NCBI GenBank assembly: GCA_949128115.1
Contig: OX421961.1
Coordinates: 84,923,277 to 84,987,276, forward strand
Direction: 5' to 3'
DNA from: Anaspis maculata
Taxonomy: Eukaryota > Arthropoda > Insecta > Coleoptera > Scraptiidae
DNA length: 64,000 nt
A model generated the notes under the pieces. The model did not search any database and was not told the origin of the DNA. It worked only from the letters and a program-made list of their open reading frames with translations. Below, piece by piece: positions 58,807 to 64,000 of this stretch. Numbering within the stretch: position 1 is the stretch's first letter; every line of letters begins with the position of its first letter. Position numbers and translations under genes: made by a program.

Positions 58807-60237
58807 GTAAGTCATCCATTCCATTTATATTCTTCAACGCATCAACGCAAAATAAACAAACACCGCACTGCCTGCTTCCGATAAATCCATCAGTTGCAGT
58901 CCTCAAGAACCGTATCAACAAATTCAAAGCAATCAGAGGGCCTGCTTCTGAACAGCAACACCGTTACGCTTCTCGAGTTGAGGGTGCAATAACCACCGTC
59001 CAAAACATAAACATGTTTTGTATTACCTTCCATCAACTTGACATGGTTCTGATGTTGATGATGGATTGAAGACATAAGTCAGTCATTAGCGTTCTCCCGT
59101 GGGTTGTAATAGCAGTTTTTACTTCATTTTATTGCTTGTATTACTTGCACGGCAAGTCCATGATAGTTACGTGAATGTACAAAGTATAAACAAACATTTT
59201 TTTTGTAAATAAGAGCTCTCTTCTGAGATTCAAAGGAACTGTCCATGGCTGAATGTTCATCCTAAAATTTTCAAGGTCTGTTCGGAAAGTCAATTCCCAA
59301 GTATCATTAGGAGCTTGAAAAAAAATCATTGATGTGGTTTTAAATATGGGAACGATCATGCAAAACCGTAAACAGTTTTATGTCGCTACGGCTACGTAAA
59401 GGTCCGCGTGGACACAAATATGTAGGGGGTGCTTGGAAAATACCCCCCAAGAGCTCCGTTGATAAAGGACTAGAGCATATTCTTGGCGTGTTCCATAGAA
59501 TTGAAGCCCGGTGATTATGCAGGCCAATCCCAAACTCTGGTGTTGTTTTGTTGGATCGCCGGCTGTATTCGCAGCAGGGTAAAAGTATCTTCAATACATC
59601 TCCCTCAAAAATGAAGACAAAAACTCTTTTTTTTATACTGAGTGTGTTGGAAAACTTAATCTATGGTGTTTTTTCAATTATGTAAATAAATATTTCTTTC
59701 TTAGTGACAACTCAAAAAAAAACGGGTATGTATTAGGTTTTCTACGTCTCTCAAAATTTTAAAACAGTTGTAGTTTGTCAAAAAATGTCCCGGCAATGTT
59801 CCAGAAACTGTTCCAGTAATTTGAGGCTATTCGGCCTCTAAAAAAATGTGGAGTAATTCAAACGGAAGAAAGGTGAACAAACATTTAATGGAATCCCAGC
59901 AAAATCTCTATATCCCTTCATCTTAATTATTGAGGGAGAAATATCAATAGCCTGCGAACACAGCCTTGAGAAAGCAACCTAATTCAAGTAGGACCTCATA
60001 TCGACCAGGGTTGCCCTGCGCCCTAGAGAAAGGTTCTGTTCATTTTTTTATTTTTCATGCACGTTCAAAACGCTAGAGTCGCTCTGGTTCAAGTAGACAA
60101 AAAAAATCGGTTGTGTCACCCCAAAACTTCCCCGACGAGTAGCAAAGAACGGATGGAAATCTTAATATGAGACGTCCCTTCGGGTGAAAAGTTGGAATTT
60201 TGGAGAAAGATTGAAGAATTGAGATATTTTCTCTAAT
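58807..60237 (+). other. Serrate intron or flank, nothing recognised
   Basis: Starts with the consensus donor GTAAGT, so another exon must follow, but no EGF-like exon was recognised up to 64000. No transposon recognised in this part. Confidence 0.5.
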
Positions 60238-60870
60238 AAGGGCTCCATCATTTGAGTCCGGTCTCCATAAGCCAGGCCGGTTACTCATTTTGAAGTGGAA
60301 AACTCTCGGAAAACTTGGAGAAATTTAAGAGAAATTGCCTGAAAATGTTCAAGAATCACTTACCCTTTGTTTAAAAGAAGCTGGCATAAATACATATGTT
60401 CACAAGCTAAAAAGTTATAGAAATTTGCAGTTTTTCACAAGAAACCAAAATTATGTAGAAAGAAAAGCGGTGAGGCAGTCAGACGCATTGGATGGTAGGT
60501 TCATGGATGAAGGTGAACGATCTGGAACTGGCATCACAGAAAGAATGAAAATTATCTGCAGGAAATTGGAAATTTTGAAAATTCGAATTTTCCGAAAAAA
60601 CCTCAAATCTTTTTCCAAATCATCTTATTGTTCAGATCGTCAATTACGGCTTCACTTTAAGCTCCATCATTCAAATCCGGTTTCCATAACCCAGGCCTGT
60701 TTCACATTTTCAACAGGGGAATTTTCAGGAAATTGAGAAGAAAACTATTGGAAAGTGTTCAAAAGCCAGTAACCCCTTGTTTGAAAAAAATGGTGAAAAT
60801 CTGTTCACGGGATAAAAAGTTGGAAAATTTGCGGTTTTTCTAGAGATGAAAACTCGGAAACCGTGAGTTC
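60238..60870. repeat. Diverged direct repeat, period about 418 bp
   Basis: The block GCTCCATCATTTGAGTCCGG with CCATAAGCCAGGCC near 60241 recurs near 60660 as GCTCCATCATTCAAATCCGG with CCATAACCCAGGCC. It is followed in both copies by GGAAAACT-like, TGTTCAA, CCCTTTGTTT/CCCCTTGTTT and TTGCAGTTTTT/TTGCGGTTTTT words. The 133-codon frame at 60335-60736 lies across this repeat and is probably not a gene. Confidence 0.65.
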
Positions 60871-61599
60871 GATTTCGAAAATTTTCTTTCCAAAAATTAA
60901 CTTAATCTTTTCTCCAACTTTCATTCGTGCATTCGTCATGTCTGCACCTAAAATGAATATTTCGTGGGGCTCAACCACGAAGGCTCAACGCATGTCAAAG
61001 CTGGCATTGTAGTTCTTTCAAATTCACGGAATATACAGATTTCATTTTGAAAAAATTACCCTCAGAAAACCGAAACCGTGCCAATTTTGAAAATGGGTCT
61101 ACACGACGCCCAATCCAATATACTTTCGATATCAGTTTGACTTTACCGAAAAAAGTTGATCGCCGAGCAGTAATGAATTTTTGAGTTGAGTCCTGCATCA
61201 AAGACGAGTCGTTCTGGTCAAAATTCGGGCGAGAGGCCTTCTCAGGTGGCAACGGCTAGAAGAAATTTTGAAAATTCGTATCGCTCGACTGGAAATTGGT
61301 GGAAGATTGCAACTCCAGACTTGATTTGACTCTTTTGTTTTGTTGCTTGCTGCCAAATTTGGTCCCAAACCATCTGATAGATTTTGAATAATTAAATGGT
61401 AAAGTTTTGAACTTTGACATTTTTTATTATTCAACAGATGACAGATAGGGAAAAACTTTTAACTGTTCTGAATACCGTTTTTTATGGGCTCTTGAACGGT
61501 ATATTGCAAGTCAAGTTCCGTGATGTATAACATCTGTCATTCTTTGATAGTGGCATTTCCGTTTGACAGATGACAGCCAAAAACTAATGGGATGCTAAT
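60871..61599. other. Non-coding stretch with a dispersed repeat
   Basis: Includes copy 2 of the repeat seen at 47855-47912 (61021-61077). Short words around TTTGACAGATGACAG (61433 and 61565) occur twice. No exon recognised. Confidence 0.45.
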
Positions 61600-61840
61600 G
61601 GGCTCGTTCCAAGCACCAACAATGTTCGCATGCCGAATTTCAAGTCGATCGGATCAACGCTGCGGCTGTAATCGTAGAAGGTTACAGACAGACACACAGA
61701 CAGACATCACTCCAAAAATGTTCTTTATCGTCTTGGGGGACCTCAAAATGGATATATCCGTCTTCATCTCGGAACTTTTTTTAGCGCGTTCACAATACTT
61801 CCCCTCCTCGTTGGGTGGTGGGTCGGGGAAGTAAAACAGC
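61600..61840. repeat. Probable transposon tail with CAGACAGACA tract
   Basis: Holds TTCAAGTCGATCGGATCAAC, a CAGACAGACACACAGACAGA tract, GACATCACTCC and a terminal GGGGAAGTAAAA. Segments with this order of words are familiar as dispersed repeats in arthropod genomes; the family is not named here. Confidence 0.4.
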
Positions 61841-64000
61841 TAATTTGTTTTGGCTGTTAGCAATAGTTTCAGTTTCAGATGGTTTCAATCATTCGATTTA
61901 ACCTTCAAGTAGTCGCGTGTTCGATGGGACGCCATATGACAGCTAGAGGTGAATGGGTCAATTTTTCAAGTTTCTCTTTGTGAAAAATCATTCAGAGCAT
62001 AATTGAACATTGTCCAATCAATTTAACATATTTGTGAGAAATTCCAAGACAAATTATTAAGGAAAAGAAGATACAAAATTGGTTTGTAACAAATTTCAAC
62101 ATATTTTAGTTCTCGTAGCACTCGCTGCATAGAGTTCGAGTTCGTTGATGGTTTTGGCAGATATATGGCAAACCAAGCAAACTACCTACTATTTTCGTCT
62201 TATTCCTTGATTGAGGGCAAATATGGCAGTGTTTTTATACAGTCGACGCTGGAGCTTTAGGTGGATGGACATTTTCACCTTCTCCAGGCCGCGCATCGCC
62301 CAGTTCATTGCTATATGTAAAGAAAAACTGTTACAAGAATGAAACTGCTAATAATGAAACCTTATTTGAGGAATAAATCAAGGGTAGATTGAAAACAAAC
62401 CTACGAAAAAACCTGGATATCAAAGTGTCTCGCTAAGGTTGAATTGAAAAATTGATTCTTTCAAGAAAAAATCTTACAAGAATGGAAATACCATTGTGTC
62501 TTACAACTACAATCGCAGAATTGTGGACGATAGTTTTATTGTCACTTTAGTTTGGAAAAAAAGACAAAATCGTATTAAAATCCACTTTTGAACATTCGAT
62601 CATGATTGAAATTGAACATTGAATACGTCGAGGTCTCATTAGTAATTCTTGTTACGAACACTAGTTAAAATCGATTTTTCCACACGGACTGAACTGCCCT
62701 GTCCGCTATTTTTCAGTGATTGTCACTGTATACTTCAATATCTATGGGCAATGTATTATTTTTTGTATTCTTTGAACATTTCACCAACCTATTGCGAGAA
62801 TTTTCATACTAATGTAGTTGAGTAAGTATGTATACAATTTACATTGTCAAGGGTCGGTCATAATGAATAATTGTAGCTGTCAGACATTTGGTCGCTAGAC
62901 AATACTAACGTTTTCCACTCTGTAATTATAAAAGTGTTGGGATTATTAAGTTACACCTACACACAAATCCAATCAAAGCTACTAAGTAGTGAAACGTAAT
63001 CGGTTACTTATCTGCTGAAAAGAGACAGAATTTTTATCGTTCTTAATCATTGAGTATATAATAGCATGGGCGTGTATACTCAAATCCATTCAGTGGTGTA
63101 CCAGTAGGTAGGTGAGGTGTCATTCACGAACTTTGAGGGTTGATGGATGAGGATCTTGCACTATCAACGATTCACCTTATTCAACTTGTAGCGCCAGACT
63201 AATTACAGATTATCATTATCAAATCCCCAAGTTTTTTGGGTGGTTTTGAATATTTGCTGGCCAGGTTGAATCAAGTACCTGAAGAACCAACTGCTCCTTC
63301 GAAGTGGTTGGTAGAACTACAGTTGTGCGAAAGAGGTATCCGGACTGTTCGGTCCGTATAAATCAACGACGTACCCGGCAATTACGTCGCTCCCCCGCCC
63401 CGTTATTATATCTATTACTTGCAGGGAGCGCTCCGATCGCGGGGAGACTTAATTACGCCAGAACGCTGCGCTTCTCCACCTTTGACCCTGCATTCCACAG
63501 TGCTGCCACCTATTCGGCACGAATACCGGCTCAACAAACGCTTTCGTCCCATCTCTTCCTATATCTAGCGAGTCGATGATCCATTCAATCGATGGATGCC
63601 TAGATCTACGTGGTGGTACCGGTACTACCTAATCTGCCTTTACCAATCGACAAACGCACAACTTCTTGAAAGATTTTTCCGTGGTCTCCGTGATAAATCA
63701 CATTTTATTTTCGTGGTCGTAGATACCTATTATTTTGGGCGCGTATAATTATAGCAACTCAAAAATGGGGGCTCTCTTGCCTGGTCTCCAAAAAACGCGG
63801 ACGGGCCAAGTAAATTAAATAATTTAATAAATAACAATTTCTAAAAACAGTAGACAACTACCATTTACTGAAGAAGTCGAACCCGGGGATTCATTATGGT
63901 CTGCTTGCCTCTCTGTCGGAGCAGAAAAAACTCAATTAATTTAACTTCTTGGAAAATAACAGGTCTGTTTGATGGCAACGTGAGAGGCGTGATACGAAAA
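61841..64000. other. Non-coding stretch to the end of the window
   Basis: No exon with the EGF cysteine pattern, no RNA gene and no clear repeat recognised. The 91-codon frame at 63304-63579 has no family signature. Confidence 0.45.

Noticed and set aside
58575..59069. 164-codon frame starting within the EGF-3 exon and running past 58806
   Set aside because: Sequence after the GTAAGT donor loses the EGF cysteine pattern; it is intron read-through.
60335..60736. 133-codon plus-strand frame
   Set aside because: It crosses the diverged direct repeat at 60238-60870 and has no family signature.

Overview
The window is eukaryotic nuclear DNA from an arthropod, most likely an insect. It is AT-rich and intron-rich, carries many short TAGGTA/TACCTA words, and is packed with decayed DNA transposons, two LINE 3' ends, a tRNA-derived SINE and a solo LTR. 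The TAGGTA/TACCTA words are common in Lepidoptera and some Hemiptera; I cannot decide the order.

Only one cellular gene is recognisable: an orthologue of the Notch ligand Serrate (Jagged) on the + strand. Five exons splice in frame: 45572-45626 (end of the N-terminal MNNL/C2-like domain), 50180-50434 (DSL domain), 50489-50549 (EGF-1, first part), 53647-53780 (rest of EGF-1, and EGF-2) and 58573-58806 (EGF-3 and EGF-4). They give about 246 codons with no stop or frameshift, and all splice sites are GT-AG. The signal-peptide exon and the first part of MNNL were not found in the 45 kb upstream. The next EGF exons lie beyond 64 kb or escaped me.

1-45 kb: no cellular gene recognised; this is intergenic or first-intron DNA. 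It holds short palindromic MITEs (258-463, 5291-5431, 7609-7831, 9835-9950, 14462-14620, 15438-15600, 16399-16615, 43861-44010), a mariner-type element with a transposase remnant and a nested foldback (10950-12684), and a hAT element whose minus-strand transposase is split by another foldback (12908-14304). It also holds an unassigned 2.5-kb transposon with subterminal repeats (24485-26969), a solo LTR (28575-29032), several long inverted repeats (2097-2725, 29201-31387, 39068-39770, 41457-43692), two LINE 3' ends (29460-29822, 42019-42600) and a SINE (37292-37605).

45-59 kb: the Serrate exons, with introns of 4553, 54, 3097 and 4792 bp. The three long introns each hold a long inverted repeat (48162-49780, 51740-52400, 55397-57792). 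The second MITE in the first of these introns ends 56 nt before the acceptor of the DSL exon.

59-64 kb: Serrate intron or flank, with a diverged direct repeat (60238-60870) and a transposon-like tail near 61.6-61.8 kb.

The most unusual feature is a recurrent architecture: long inverted repeats whose arms are themselves two or three tandem copies of a subunit (11074-12072, 41457-43692, 51740-52400, 55397-57792). Two of the four lie inside transcribed Serrate introns.
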